This document shows, one piece after another, positions 1 through 11,789 of a stretch of DNA of 64,000 nucleotides. The DNA is taken from positions 55,614,001 to 55,678,000 of the forward strand of contig OX419760.1 of the NCBI GenBank assembly GCA_948567375.1, in the 5' to 3' direction. The notes under the pieces were generated by a model. The model made no database searches, was not told the origin of the DNA, and was given only the letters and a program-made list of their open reading frames with translations. Source of the stretch: Lunularia cruciata. Taxonomy: Eukaryota; Streptophyta; Marchantiopsida; Lunulariales; Lunulariaceae. Numbering within the stretch: the first letter of the stretch is position 1; every line of letters begins with the position of its first letter. Both the position numbers and the translations under genes were made by a program.

Positions 1-169
1 AGCAGCTCTGACTCTCAACGAACATCTTCTCGAAGTAGCCCATTGCGTTCGCGAGGTGCGCGAGCTCCCTCTCGAAGGAGCTGCCCTGCTCGTCAACGAG
101 CAAGTGCTGCTGCTGCTGCAAGCCATCTGTGAGACACCGAGCGCCGGTGCCATGCCCACCATAGCTACC
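1..169 (-). CDS. Possible host-gene exon, open at the left edge
   Basis: The minus strand is open from 169 to the window edge and encodes a Gln-run followed by a plausible soluble, charged segment containing GSSFERELAHLANAMGYFEK. The frame is closed upstream by a TGA at 170-172. Splice-acceptor-like CAG triplets lie just inside the open stretch, so it could be the start of an internal exon. Base composition here is more GC-rich than in the transposon stack that follows. I do not recognise the family. It could also be chance coding potential; only about 56 residues are visible. Confidence 0.25.
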
Positions 170-172
170 TCA

Positions 173-1505
173 CTTCGTGCTCCTACCACCCTACACTCAA
201 GAATCCTCCTCGTACCAGTTCCTCACAAACAGATAGCCAATTCCTCGCCTCTCCCAATCTCACCAAGAATTGATAACAATTATTCGTTCACAAGCTGCAG
301 CTGCAGATGGATTTCCGACGATTCCTGCAAAAGACTAAACTGACAAACAGACAGAATCGATCAGATGATTATACACTCGAGAGACAAAAAGCCAAATTTC
401 GCAAGGCGTTTCTCGTCCACCAAAGAAGGAATGGCCGCGAGTCTGGAGCTGAGAAATCTGGCGAGTGCGGAGATGCAGATGTGGTGCAATCCGAGCCAAG
501 CCAAGCGATGGCGATGGATGGCAGGTTCAGGCATTCAGCTGTCGGACATTGAGCACCACAAAATCGGACGAGTTGTCGTCGAGTACTAGATCTCTTGCTG
601 ACTGCTATCTGCCACGTGGGTGGATTTCGTTGGCTTCGATTACTTCCACGTAGGATCCACCATGCCAGATCTTATGCTCCCTGCCCGGACGAAGTCCTGT
701 CCACGACCTTGTAAGGGTCTTAGCGGTAATTCAGTTTGCATCACGAATTGGAAATTGACGTGGTTATTGTTTGCAATCAACTACGGTAGTTGGTTGTGGT
801 TATTGTTCCGAGTATCACTGTACAGTAGTTCTAATCAAACGGGTTTTGACTTATTGTAGTAGACGAGAGGAAAAAAAAGAACAATCGAGATAGAGTAAAG
901 AAGTTAATCTTTTCATTGAGTATCTATTTGTTTTCGGTATTGACCATCGTTAGCAGCACACGAATCCAATCCAGAGCCGAAGTTTATTCATTAAGTGTTT
1001 TGATGGACGAAATGTTTTGACACATAACGATACATACAAGGCTCTTCTAAACCCTAAACTATTGGAAACGGAAAATATGTTTTACCTTACGTGAACACAA
1101 TCGATCTGGAGTGTGCAATGTCAGTGTGTGCAATGACAATGTGATTTAGATGGTGAATTGAATTCTCGTCTAACTCAATCTTATATATGGCTTTTTGTCC
1201 AAAATTTCCATTTATGTTGGTGGAGCTTGATCTAAGTTCTTCTTCTTTTTAACTAAATCTTATGCATGGCTTTTTGTCCAAAATTTCCATTTATGTTGGT
1301 GGAGCTTGATCTAAGTTCTTCTTCTTTTTATTTAGTGTGACCGTGCATTAGGGCATTCTGACTCGCACCCGCCACCTTCTACACAACAATGAGGTTTTGC
1401 CTAAGTTTGGTCCACCTATCTGCATCTTTGTTACTCACTTGTGAGTGTGGTTCTATACTAGATGCAACATCAGTCTATATGACATAATGTCCTTTTCAAG
1501 GATAG
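173..1505. other. Gene-free stretch; GC-rich to ~860, then AT-rich
   Basis: I see no convincing coding sequence. The first ~690 bases keep the higher GC content of the left edge and could be promoter or 5' flank of the minus-strand exon candidate. From about 870 the sequence becomes AT-rich and resembles the repeat-derived DNA downstream. It contains one 79-bp tandem duplication, annotated separately. Confidence 0.4.
1171..1328 (+). repeat. Tandem duplication, two 79-bp units
   Basis: Units 1171-1249 and 1250-1328 are nearly identical; both contain GGCTTTTTGTCCAAAATTTC and end in a TTCTTCTTCTTTTTA tract. Only a few substitutions separate them, so the duplication is fairly recent. Confidence 0.85.
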
Positions 1506-1997
1506 AGGATAATTGCCCATGATGCCATTATTAGGGATATATTGTTTACTATGGCACAAGATAATGTATATCTTGCTTGGAGGGAGCATTCATATTCTTT
1601 GCATACAATACATGTTAGAGCAAACTTATTCTTGGTCGGAGATGATCAAGTGACAATGGCGGATGTTGTGGTTACAAACCCTAAGTGTGATGCAATTTTG
1701 GAAGGAGTGATTACTTTTCCTCTTGGATGGGCTGCAAGTGGAGCAGCAACACGCAAGGTCTCCAAGTATAGAGGTATGCAACAAGGTAGCATCTTTTTTC
1801 CTCTAGCCTTGGAGTTATATGGAGCGATGTACTTGGAGTTTGACACATCTGTCAAGGAGTACGTAAGAGCTTATCATATAAGACGCCAAGGAGTACCACT
1901 CTCACTCTCATACTTTGTAGCATACTTTAGACAACGTGTGTCCATTGCTCTACATAGAGCATTGGTGCAATCCATAGAGAGAAATCACTCTAGGTGA
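1506..1997 (+). pseudogene. LINE-like C-terminal domain fragment
   Basis: The open frame runs from 1506; the first ATG is at 1551, giving 148 residues. The order of motifs is HDAIIRDIL, then ADVVVTNP, then a long segment with FFPLALELYGAMY, a spaced Lys, and FRQRVSIALHRALVQS at the end. I recall this order (an HD-A-R-D helix, a xADVxVTNP strand, a PLAxExxG segment) from the region that follows RT in plant and algal non-LTR retrotransposon proteins, where it looks like a PD-(D/E)XK-type fold. No RT domain is visible upstream, so this is a 5'-truncated relic, a common outcome of LINE insertion. The family assignment is from memory and moderate; the reading frame itself is clear. Confidence 0.45.
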
Positions 1998-2221
1998 TGC
2001 TTCTTTGTATGCTCCAATAGTGTGTAGACCTTATGACTTGCATAGCTCAAATATCTTAGGTGTAGAGGGCAAATTTCTCATATCAAGACTATTGTGGCTT
2101 AGCCCCATTTTACCTCTTTTTCTCTCCCTTGTACTACTTGATGGGGTCTTCCCATCCTTCATGTGTCCTATGGTCGCCTTTTTCTCTTTTATTCAAAAGT
2201 TTGAAGATTATGCAAGAGAGC
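1998..2221. other. AT-rich spacer, nothing recognised
   Basis: Short open frames here have no recognisable motif. It leads directly into the 260-bp tandem repeat array. Confidence 0.4.
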
Positions 2222-2985
2222 TGATCTCCCTTGCTTTTGATTTTATGAGCAAGAATTTCAAAACAATAACATGATTGGGTTTCTTTATCTAAGCTTTGTT
2301 GATCTGCCAGTCCTTCAAGAACTGTAGTCTCTTAAGATCCATCCAATTTCAAATTTTTCTTGCTAGGGTGGTAAAACCTATGAGTGTAATTATTGGTGAT
2401 TTGGTTACATACTCAATTATCTTGTTCCCAAATACTATTGCATCTTATGTGTCTTGAGAAGTTTTTAAATCTATGTAGGAGAGTCTTCTTTGCTTTGGAT
2501 TTGATGAGCATGTATTTGCAGAATAACAACCTGATTGAGTTTCTTTCTTTAAGCTTCTTTATGTTTTAAGAATTGTAGTCTCCTAAGATTCATCTATGTT
2601 CAAAGCTCTCTCTTGCTAGGATGGTAGACTATGTTGAGGATGAATGCAATTATCAGTGGTGATTTGGTTACTTACTAAGTTACATTGCTCTCAAATACTA
2701 TTGCATCTTATGAATCTTGAGAAGTTTGTAAAATTTGCAAGGGATCTCTCTTGCTTTGGATTTTTGATGATTAGGCATTTGCATAACAATAATTTGATTG
2801 GGTTTCTTTCTCCAAGGTTTGTTTTGTATTTCAAGAAGTGTAGTCTACTAAGATCCATCCATTTTCAAAGCTTTCTCTTGCTAGGGTGGAAGACTCTCTT
2901 GGGATGAACTCAATTATTGATGATTTGGTTATGTATTGGGTTACATTGCTCTCAAATACTATTGTCTTATGAATCTCAAGCGTTG
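2222..2985 (+). repeat. Tandem array, about three ~260-bp units
   Basis: Each unit contains, in order, a CTTGCTTTGGATTTGATGAGC-like segment (near 2230, 2489 and 2751), an AACAATAA...GATTGGGTTTCTTT segment, a CTCTTGCTAGGGTGG-like segment, and a CAAATACTATTGCATCTTATG-like segment. Spacings of about 259 and 262 bp show a regular period. Units differ by many substitutions, so the array is old. One reverse-oriented unit occurs at about 48.78-49.06 kb. Confidence 0.75.
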
Positions 2986-3176
2986 CTAATTTATTCTTTC
3001 ATGAAGGCATGTATACTACATCATGGTCACACATTAATTCTATAAGTATAATTCCCTCTTGCATCAAATTTGTAAATATAATCCTTCTTCCTCTCAACAC
3101 AATACATATGATTCTCTCTTACATCAACTCAAGTCTACTAATATCAAGTTAATGAAAGCTAAGTATAACTAAAGGA
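2986..3176. other. AT-rich spacer, nothing recognised
   Basis: No open frame or motif seen. It ends where an E-family LTR begins. Confidence 0.4.
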
Positions 3177-3522
3177 TGTAAAATTAACATACATCTAAAA
3201 GTTCTAAATTTTTTCTAAAGATATCCAAAAAACTTCTTGGTAAAAAGCTTTTAGAACCTTTGAAAGGATTGAGTATCTTGTATACCAAGTAAATGGTTAG
3301 TATATCTTGTATGAAAAATAAATAACTAGCTTAGTTTATACTCCAAGAAAATCAATTGCTAGAAGGAAACTTTTTGTGAAGCTTCATGTGGAATCTTTTA
3401 CTCAGATTACCTATCTCTATAAATACCAAAGCACAAACTCAACTCAATATTTGGAATTTTTTTCAATTGAGAGTTCTTAGTTTGATCTTCCATTTTCTCT
3501 GTTTTCTCCTTGGTCTATTGTA
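3177..3522 (+). repeat. E4 5' LTR, degenerate
   Basis: It begins TGTAA and ends in the family-E terminus GGTCTATTGTA, followed by a tRNA-iMet-like primer site, TGGTATTACAGC, at 3524-3535. The internal blocks (CTAGCTTAG, TAGAAGGAAACTT, ATAAATACCAAAGC, TTGATCTTCCATTTTCTC) match the E3 LTR at 30806-31242. Many substitutions make it older than E1. Confidence 0.7.
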
Positions 3523-4418
3523 TTGGTATTACAGCAAGAATACAATGAATAGAATCTACGGACCAGCAAAACAATTTCTTCTAAATATTGGGAGTTCCAC
3601 ATCCATGTACTAGCAAAGCATTATTTCTGCAATTCATCATTGCACATTTTGGCCAAAATTTTCTAAATGTAATAATTTGGTTTAGTGAACCGTTTATCCT
3701 TTTGATTGTGACTTACAAAGAGCAATGGACGTGTTGCATCTATGTTTTAACTTATATATAATTGTGAGCAAGTAGTTTGTTAGAGCAATATTCATGATTG
3801 CAAACTCAAGAATGTCTGTAGTTATATTACTAGGTAATAGCAAATTGAGTATCTTACTCAAATATTAGAAAGGAGAGATTGTGATGGTAAAATAGTTGAG
3901 CAAATGGAGAGACTAGTGTTATGAGACGGTGAAGAACAAGTCTAGTTTATAAAACCAAAGGTGTTTGAAAGCAAGGATCTATCTGATGTGGCAAAAAAGT
4001 TTATGTTTGATTATAAATGTTATTTTAGAGCTTTGAATCTTCTAGATGATTAGAGACAAATATTCTTGGTTTTGAGTCAATTAGATGGAGTGGTAAAATT
4101 ATGGTGATAATTTTGAGTTGAGCAAGCTCAACAAAAATTTTTTCCTCCAATCTTGAAATGAGAGTATGTTATAGATTCAATAATTAGAAGATTCAAAGTA
4201 ATAAATGCTACATGATGCTTTAGATCATTTGGCTAAATTAAGGCAAATAAGTTTTATGAGGAGCTACATCACTCAATTCCAAAAGACAATGATGTAGATG
4301 TTAAGAATACACAGAGCCAAAAATCTACATAAATTTATAAGAGGCTGGAAATCATACGCCAATCTAGAAGTAACCATATGTAAACAAAGACATCTAAAAG
4401 AAGCCATGCAATTGTCCC
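3523..4418 (+). pseudogene. E4 gag remnant (Ty3/gypsy chromovirus)
   Basis: This is decayed Gag coding sequence of family E. It aligns by eye with the E3 gag: blocks corresponding to FMFDYKYYLEA, LLDDxRQI, SYITQF and the terminal KHLEEAM can be read across several frames with many stops. It stops abruptly at about 4418 where the reverse-oriented D2 LTR starts, so E4 was truncated by, or was the insertion target of, D2. The zinc knuckle, protease and pol are absent. Gag would form the cytoplasmic particle; this copy cannot. Confidence 0.65.
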
Positions 4419-5141
4419 ATGAGCCGGCCTATCTTTCACTCAAGATGAACCTTAATGTCTGTTAAGGTAGCACACCATGGATTAAGAAGGCAAAGAATCA
4501 AACTCAATCACACTCTTCTAAGGCTAGAACTCCAAGGTACTTCTAAGATCAAAGTCATTATCCACTAAAGTACTCAATGAGAGACAAGTAGTTGCAAATG
4601 AAAGGATAATGAGTCTCTTCTCACACCTATTTTATATTTTAGTGAAATATTGACACAAAATTTTATAATTATTAAAGTAATTGGAAAATTTACTAATTGT
4701 TAAAGTAATTGGGAAAATTACTCAAGTTACTAGGAAAAAAGTCATTGAAGTCAAAAGTCTAAGAGAATATCTAAACTCATGAAAAGAATCCCATAAGTAT
4801 CTGATCTTATCTTGACCAACTAACTAAATCAAGGATTCCTTTATAGGGAATATCCTTGGGCTATAGAAATTTTGCACCAAAATGGCTTGTGGGTCCAAGA
4901 GTTCTCAACTTTTCCTCAAAGCCAAACACTTAAAAATAATACAAAGTCAGTAAATTAGATCCAAAATAATGGTGCTCACTCTTTTAACTTCCTCTAAAGT
5001 AAGTTTACTTCTATCTTTATTATGACTAACTCTTTATAACCGTAGCTAATGTAAAATTTTGCTTAAATTACATATAAATAATGTATTTCAACTACACTCA
5101 ATACCAAACTAAATATCTCAATAGAAGCATACATGCATTAA
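4419..5141 (-). repeat. D2 3' LTR (family D, reverse), degenerate
   Basis: The reverse complement of the D1 LTR (55562-56240) can be followed across this stretch: GAGCCGGCCT at the start, CACACCATGG, AGTTGCAAATGAAAGGAT, TTACTCAAGTTACTAG, CAAGAGTTCTCAACT and CTTCCTCTAAAGTAAG. Divergence is heavy with several indels. The last bases of the LTR are displaced by an E-family solo LTR. Confidence 0.8.
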
Positions 5142-5566
5142 TATAAAAAACAAAGAGAGAAATAGGAGAATGGAAGGTCACATTGGAATTCTCAAATGAG
5201 AGAAACTCTAAATATCAAGCATGAATTTGGGTGTTGGTATTTATAGTGAAGCTAAGTGCAAGACTCCTAAGAAAATTCCAAGGAAGGTTCTTTGTAGAAG
5301 TAACATTTCTTTGAGTGCAAGCCAAGCTAATTCTCTACTTTGCATACAAGCTAAGCTAGCTATCTGACTTGGCATACAAGGTACTCAAACATTAGGAAAT
5401 TTCTAGAAGCCTCTAGCCAAGAAGCTTTCTAAATACTTCTATAACATTCTTAACATTCTTACATTTACTATTTTTACCTCTTTTCAATTATATTTAGCTA
5501 ATTATTCTAACTTGTTAGCTTTTGCTAACTCTTCCACTAACTCTATATTATGAAAAATTGATGTAA
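5142..5566 (-). repeat. Solo LTR of family E inside D2
   Basis: It matches the E1 LTR (11339-11754) in the same orientation: GAGAGAAATAGGAGAATGG at the start, then TATTTATAG, GAGTGCAAGCCAAG, CAAGCTAAGCTAGC, and a terminal CCACTAACTCTA...ATGTAAT block. D-family sequence flanks both sides (LTR end to the left; GGACTAAG then AGGTGAAGGTC to the right), so this is an insertion into D2 later reduced to one LTR. Both boundaries are eroded. Confidence 0.7.
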
Positions 5567-5980
5567 TATTTATTCTTGGACTAAGATTTCAATTTGTTGC
5601 AGGTGAAGGTCCATCTACCATGTAAGATATAACTTCAACTTATCATAGATAATCCTATCAAAGTGTCTTCTTCCCAACTCCTTGAGATCATAGATATAAT
5701 TGCTCCACATCTTTTCCACTATAAAAAGTCCAAATTTTTTTAGGCAAAAGATACATTTGTCATGCTCTTGAATCAAAGAGAATCAAATAATATTACTTGA
5801 TTACCTTCTTCTTGCTTGCTTCTTGTCATAAATTTCCTTTTTTTTCCTTTGGACTTGCTCCACTTGAACCATAACAATTGTTTTTGCTTCCTCTAATTCC
5901 ATGACTTGATCCTTCCTTGACTTCTCTAAATCACTTCCTTGTTCCTTCTTCATTTTCATATATATGTTTTGGAAAGTAGG
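5567..5980 (-). pseudogene. D2 integrase C-terminus and 3' end, left of F
   Basis: Minus-strand sequence corresponds to the last ~400 bp of D1 (about 62270-62690): the basic linker after the integrase core, the GDWVMLFDSIRFK-like segment, the FGPFIVEKVWG-like GPF module and the NHDKLKMYH end are recognisable through stops and frameshifts. The relic resumes at 17758 on the far side of F, at the equivalent point (GGTAGG then AAGATCAAAGTGAA), which proves that F inserted here. Confidence 0.75.
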
Positions 5981-6504
5981 TGTAATAATATTAGTTAGAC
6001 AAATTATCTAAAGGTGAAAATTAGCTTGGTAATATCTTTAGAGATGTTATACATGATGGTCTAAGTGGATCCAATAGAAGAGACACCAAAAGAAGACTTC
6101 TACTAATAGAGCAAAGACAAAAATATACCAAAAATGTTAGGGCTAATTTTGGAGGCCTAAACAAAAGAATTAGACCTCAAAAAAGAGAACTTTGCATCCC
6201 TTAGGGAAAAGGTATTTCTCTCCATCCTTGTTTTGTCTCAATGAGATCTTTCCAATGGTATCTCTTCCATGTTGTTTTGAGCTCCTTATAAAAAAATTCT
6301 CAAAGGATTCTCTATAGTAAAACTTGTTTGACCAACCAAATGGAATTAGGGTTGACATATCACCAGTCCATGTGTCTAATCTAAGAGTGTAACTTGTTGA
6401 TATGTGAATCCTCTTTGCTCTATAATAAAGACAGAATGTTCCTTTGGTGCACTAGAGTTTTTGGGAATTCCAATCTTGTGTGCTTTTATCTTTGGATCAT
6501 TACA
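5981..6504 (+). repeat. F 5' LTR, 524 bp
   Basis: It runs from TGTAATAATA to CATTACA and pairs with 17235-17757. Shared blocks include TTGGTAATATCTTTAGAGATG, AAAGAATTAG, ATCTTTCCAATG, ACTTGTTTGACCAACCAAA and TGGGAATTCCAATCTT. The sequence just after it, TGGTATCA at 6506-6513, fits a tRNA-iMet primer site. The bases before it (GTAGG, 5976-5980) and after the 3' LTR (ATAGG) form a 5-bp target duplication with one mismatch. Confidence 0.85.
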
Positions 6505-8320
6505 ATGGTATCATGCAATGCTCTAATCCAAGTAAATAGATCACCCCTCTTAGAGAAACATAGGCTATTGAGTTTGAATAATTATGAAGGTAGAAAGAGT
6601 AGTGCAGATTTAGAGGTTGGGTGTTTTGGACAGAGGATGGGATGGATCCTCCTAAAGGATGATTTCTAACACCTAATTTTCTCTTCCTGAATCCTCTCCA
6701 CATCAAGATTATGTACATCCAACATGAGCAAGTAAGAGTGTACCTCATTTACCATTTTGGAGCAGTTTTCATGGACATAGTAATGAATTTGGTTAAACCC
6801 TATGATTTTACTTGTTGTGATATAGATAGAGAGTGGGATTTGACAATTTACATCTTGTTATGATATAATAGATTTGAATACACCAAATTCTCTTCCTTCC
6901 AACATTCAAGTAAAAATCCATTATGTAATTAGGCCAAAAGTGAACATACCAAATCCTCTTCCTTCCTACATTCAAGAAGAAATCCATTATGTAGTTGGGC
7001 CAAAAGTGATATTTAGAGATTTTGTAGTTCACAATTTTGGTGAAGAATACTATCAACGAGCCTTTGAGGTCCTAATGGTAGTTGTGATAGTCCATGTCCT
7101 TTCTTGAGTGATCATATTAGCTTTATATTGAAGTATGAAGTATCCATTGTGAGTCTATTGTGTGTATGAATCATGGAGCTATAGTTGTAAGATTTGATGT
7201 TAGGAATGCAATGGATGTTGAATGAGTTCCAAGAGTTCAAGACAATAGTGGAGGTATTATAAAGTCAAGTACATATATTCAAGAGTGATAATGTAATGCA
7301 AGAGGGAAGATCATCCCAAAGCACAATGACAATGGCCAAAGTACCTATAGAGTCACCCATGATGATGACATAGATCCATATCAACAATCAAACTATAGAT
7401 GAAAAAGACATGTAATATTGAGCCTTACAAAGGACAATGCTCCATGTGAGTAATGGAGAATTGGATCTTAAGAATGAATTGATACTTTTGAATGTTCACA
7501 ACAAATATCACAAGTTGTTTTATAGGTGTGTTTTCATGTGAGTACTTGACTAATAAAGTGTTCACTTGGTATGATACTTGGGAACAATCAATGTTGATGG
7601 AAGGAGGAAGATCACTTGGATGGCAATGCAAGAAAAGTTGTTGAGGAATTCTCAATTGAAGGATTCTATGCAGATGGGTCAAACCCGACTATGGGAGTTG
7701 AAGCAAAAGAATAGCATAAAAGAATACATGGAGGTATTTCTTGATCTACAAGTTGCTATAATTGATATGAGCCCAATAGAGGTCTTGAAAACTTCAAATG
7801 GTTGTTAAAAGAGAAAATTTGATAAGAAGTAATATTCAAAATCCTTGCATGGTTTTTAAATCCATTGCATGTGGTCAAAAAATAGCAAGAGAATTTAGAG
7901 TAGGTGCATAATACCATTGGGTTGAAATACCACACTTTGGTGTACCTTTTCCGATGGAAATAGGCAGATTTTTTTTTCAAGACCAAGGGGCTTGATTGTT
8001 CCAAGGAGAATGGAGACAAAGAAAGGAGAGATGGAGTTCCAAGAGGAGAAGAGGCTCAAGCAAAACAACAATACTATTAAAATTGTGGCCAATGTGGGCA
8101 CATAGCCATCAATTGTCATGTTTTTGTCCTAAGGGCCCATGGCCTCCACATAAGCAACCTTTGAACATCTAGAAGGACAAATCAAAGATGAGGATGTTGA
8201 AATCACATTGGGAAACAAAGATTGCTAGTAAATGTACCTCATGGTCTTATTGGCTCAAGAGAAAGGAGTAAAAGTAGGAGGAAGAAGAGGAAAAATGCAC
8301 AAAGATTGAGAGGCCAAACA
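6505..8320 (+). pseudogene. F leader and gag remnant
   Basis: Non-coding leader sequence is followed by decayed Gag. The readable part, 7578-7808, contains an AMQEKLLRNSQLKDSM...LWELKQKNSIKEYMEVFLDLQ...DMSP block, typical of the Retrotrans_gag domain (LKQ-x4-VxEYxxEFLxL). At about 8085-8125 there is a damaged CCHC knuckle (CGQCGHIAINC). Two imperfect 60-70-bp direct repeats lie at 6875-7010 (CCAAATTCTCTTCCTTCC and CCAAATCCTCTTCCTTCC). Many stops and frameshifts: non-functional. Confidence 0.65.
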
Positions 8321-10060
8321 CACAATTAATTATCTTAGATGGCGTCCTAGAAAGCAATCAAGTGAGGGTATTGATAGAAGTTGGAGCAACAAAGAATTTC
8401 TTGTCTCATTTTGTTGCAATAAGGTTGGAGATGGAACTAAAGAAGGATGAGAGTGAAAAGTAAAGTTACCTAATGGTTAGGCTAAGAAGATTGAGTCATT
8501 ACCTAGAAATGTAGCACTCTTTGTAAGAGATTACAAGGAAGAAATTGAGTCGCAAGTGAGACAGTTAGCTTGTTATGATATAATCTTGGGCATGCCATGG
8601 ATGGAGCACTACAAACCCATGATAGATTAGCAAAGGAAATTAGTGATAACTAGCCAATGAAAGATATTTGGAGATAGGATAAGATCCCAAAGGCAAGAAT
8701 TGCCTCTCTATGCCATAGGAACAACAAATAGGTGTTTCTTTGGCCTAATAAGAGAAGTCTAAAGTGCACAACTTGATGAAAAATTCTTGAAAAATCTAAA
8801 AGACAATATAGAGAAGTATTTCTTGATGATTGAATATTAGGATTACCACCAAAAAGGAAAGTAAATCACAAAATTAAAATACATCCTTGAAAGACAACTC
8901 CTTGTACATCCCCATACCAACTATCACCTCATGAGTTGGAAGAGTGCAAGGCTAAAATCAAAGAAATGTTACAGAAAGGTTCATCCAACTCAATGTATCA
9001 CCATATGGAGCTCTTATTTATGAAGAAGAAGGATGGTATGTTGTGGATGTGCATTGACTACTAGACACTAAATCAACAAACGGTGAAGAAAAAATATCCA
9101 TTTCCTCCAAATGGATGACCTATTTGATCAATGGAACAAAACACTTCACCACACTTGATTTGTAGAGTGATTATCACTAAATTAGGATTATATAGATAGA
9201 AATGCACACAATTGCATTTTGAATAAGGTATGGTCACTTTGAGTACCTAGTGATTCTGTTCGGTCTTACAATGCATCTACTATTTTCATGAGTTTGATGA
9301 ATGATATATTTTATCCATGTTTGGAAAATTTTGTTATCATGTTTCTATATGATATCTTAATTTATATTAGGATAATGAAACAACATAAGCAACATCTGCA
9401 AGAAGTCCTTCAAGTTTTGCAAAAGAATCAATTGTATGCTAAAATCTCAAAGTGTAATTTTTGCAAGTATGACATAAATTTCTTGGATCATAGAGTAAGT
9501 GCAAAAATTATATAATTTTATAAATAAAATAAAAATCATTAGAAGTGGAGTGCTCTAGAGGATCAAACTCAAATCAAGAGTTTCTTGGGATTAACTAGAT
9601 TCTATAGTCAATTTGTCAAGGACCTCTCCATTATTGCATAACCCATAACATCATTATTTGGCAAGAGAAACAAATGGATATAATGAATTGCATAGGTACT
9701 TGTCTTTCAAGTATTGAAAGATGCACTATTACATGCAATGATCTTGAAATGTATGATCCCAAATATCCAATCAAGTTGGCTACAAATGTATCAAGCATTG
9801 CAATAGGAGCAATTTTATGACAAGAATAGGAGGACGGATGGCACCTAATTACTTATTTCTCTAAAAAATTATCATTAGTAGAAAAAAAAATATCACACCA
9901 CCAAATGAGAAGAATTGGTAATTAAGGTCATTGCTACCAAGCATTGTAAGCACTATCTTGGCAAGAAGGTATTTCTTGTTGAACAAACCACAAAACACTA
10001 ATGTACCTAGAGATACAAAAGACCTATCCCATAGATAGATTTTTAGGCAAAGTGGAGACA
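8321..10060 (+). pseudogene. F protease, RT and RNase H remnant
   Basis: The protease block is visible at 8340-8430 as VRVLIEVGATKNFLSHFV; the catalytic Asp of D-S/T-G is now Glu. RT follows at about 8900-9520: YQLSPHELEE, a damaged PYGALI...KKDG block, then YDILIYI at 9288-9515, where the second catalytic Asp of Y-x-D-D is lost. The thumb is readable as the LGLTRFYSQF-like region near 9590. RNase H lies at about 9770-9960. Every domain carries stops and frameshifts. The order PR-RT-RH-INT places F in Ty3/gypsy, and the chromodomain downstream of the E1 insertion makes it a chromovirus. Confidence 0.7.
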
Positions 10061-10084
10061 ATGGTTTAATATGACTACACATAT

Positions 10085-11338
10085 GTGGAGGGCAAGAAGC
10101 AACTTGTGGATGCATTCACTTGGATGCCTATGGTGAGCAATTTGGTTGTAGAGTTCAAGATGAACCTAAATTTTTGGACAAGGATTCTTGATGCTACAAA
10201 GATTGACCTGCAGATTGTATGTGCTGAACCATCCAAAGGTATAACCAATACTCAAGAACTCACCTTCCTTGATGGCAAGTTATGGATCCTTGATACTCTA
10301 GACCTAGGAACCGCTATTCTAGTTGAATGTTATGATTCTACCATTATAAGTCATGTTGGAGTAGATAAAACCTTAGATGCAATCAAACGCCATTACTATT
10401 GGCTCAAGATGTGATGGAGTATGTTTGAAGTTGCCTCCTCTATCAACAAAATAAAGTCCATAATCAAGCTCTCAACCTTCAACCTCTTCCTATCTCTACA
10501 TAACATTGGGAGTAGGTTAGCATAGGTCTGATTTGTGAACTACCAAAGACCACCCTAGGTTTTGATTCCATGACAATCTTTGTGGACCTATTGAGAAAAA
10601 TGATTCATTTTTGTCCTATGACCAAGGATATGACTGTACCACAATTGGCTCAATTATACTTAGCTATAGTCATTTCTCAACATGGATTGTCTTGAGTGCT
10701 CATTATAGATTACAACACTCAATTCACTAGTTTTTCTTTTTGGAGTCTCCAAAAACCAAACTTGCATTATCCACAACATACCATCCAAAAACCTATGGAC
10801 AAACAAGGTGGGGCAATTGCACCATCAAGGACATGCTATGGAGCTTCACTATGGAGGAGCAAGGAAGATGAAACAAAATACTTCCCATGGTGGAATTTAC
10901 TTATAATAATTTGGTGAATTCATCTACAAAGATCACATTGTTTCCCTCATGTATAGAGAACATCCTTTCACAATTTTGAGCTTACTAAAGGTCAGCTAAG
11001 TGGCCACAAAGTTGATGTTGTCAACGCCCTTGTGTCTAGAATCCAACAAGGTGTGTAGAATGCCAAGAACTAACGATGGATCGCCATAAACAATATATAG
11101 ATGCACATTGTTAGCACATGGAGTTTGAAATTGAGGATCACATGTGGCTATCTACAACCAACATTACATTGGTTGGCCCTTGTAAGTTCAAACTTTGCTT
11201 TATTGGTCTTTTCCTATCTTCCACCAAGTTGGAGCAATGACATATCAACTCAAGCTACCTTCACACATGAAGATCCATCCAATGTTCCATGTTTCTTTGC
11301 TACAACATTATGCATCCCAACCTCCACACTTTCCTTTC
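10085..11338 (+). pseudogene. F integrase remnant, up to the E1 insertion
   Basis: The HHCC-side helix is readable at 10300-10414 (SHVGVDKTLDAIKRHYYWLKM). The core follows with ITIFVDLLRK (first Asp), an IIDYNTQFT block near 10700 (second Asp, with the usual SDRD worn down) and the YHPQT region near 10780. At 11195-11338 a QLKLPSHMKIHPMFHVSLL block matches the C-terminal IHPVFHVSxLK module of chromoviral integrases. Reading stops at 11338, where E1 begins. The missing tail, with the chromodomain, resumes at 16969. Confidence 0.7.
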
Positions 11339-11754
11339 TGTAAAAGACCAAATCCAAGGAGAGAAATAGGAGAATGGAAACTCACATTGGGACACTTGAA
11401 TGACGGAAAACTCCGAATGCCTAGCATGAGCTTTGGCTTTGGTATTTATAGGTAGCATACAAGGCACTTGAGAAGCTTCTCAAGAAGCTTCCTCAAGCAA
11501 CTTTCTTAGAGTGCAAGCCAAGTTAACTAGGAAGCTTCTCAAGAAGCTTCTTTCTAGAAGCCGCCTACTTGGCGTGCAAGCTAAGCTAGTTAGAAGCTTC
11601 CTTCTAGAAGCTACTTACTTGAGGTGCAAGCTAAGCTAGCCAGGAAGCTTCCCAAGAAGCTTCCTAGATACTTCCAGAATATTCTAGGCTACTTTGTCTT
11701 ATGTGCTACTTCATAAGCCCGACTAACTTTGACACTAAAATCCATATTGTTACA
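11339..11754 (-). repeat. E1 3' LTR
   Basis: It begins (minus strand) TGTAACAATATGG and ends CTTTTACA. A purine-rich tract immediately precedes it on the minus strand (complement of 11755-11768, GCGGCGGGGGAATA), the expected polypurine tract. It contains repeated GAAGCTTC palindromes and TTCTAGAA motifs (for example 11602-11609) resembling heat-shock elements. Confidence 0.9.
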
Positions 11755-11789
11755 TATTCCCCCGCCGCTAGTTGGTGACGTCCTCGTCG

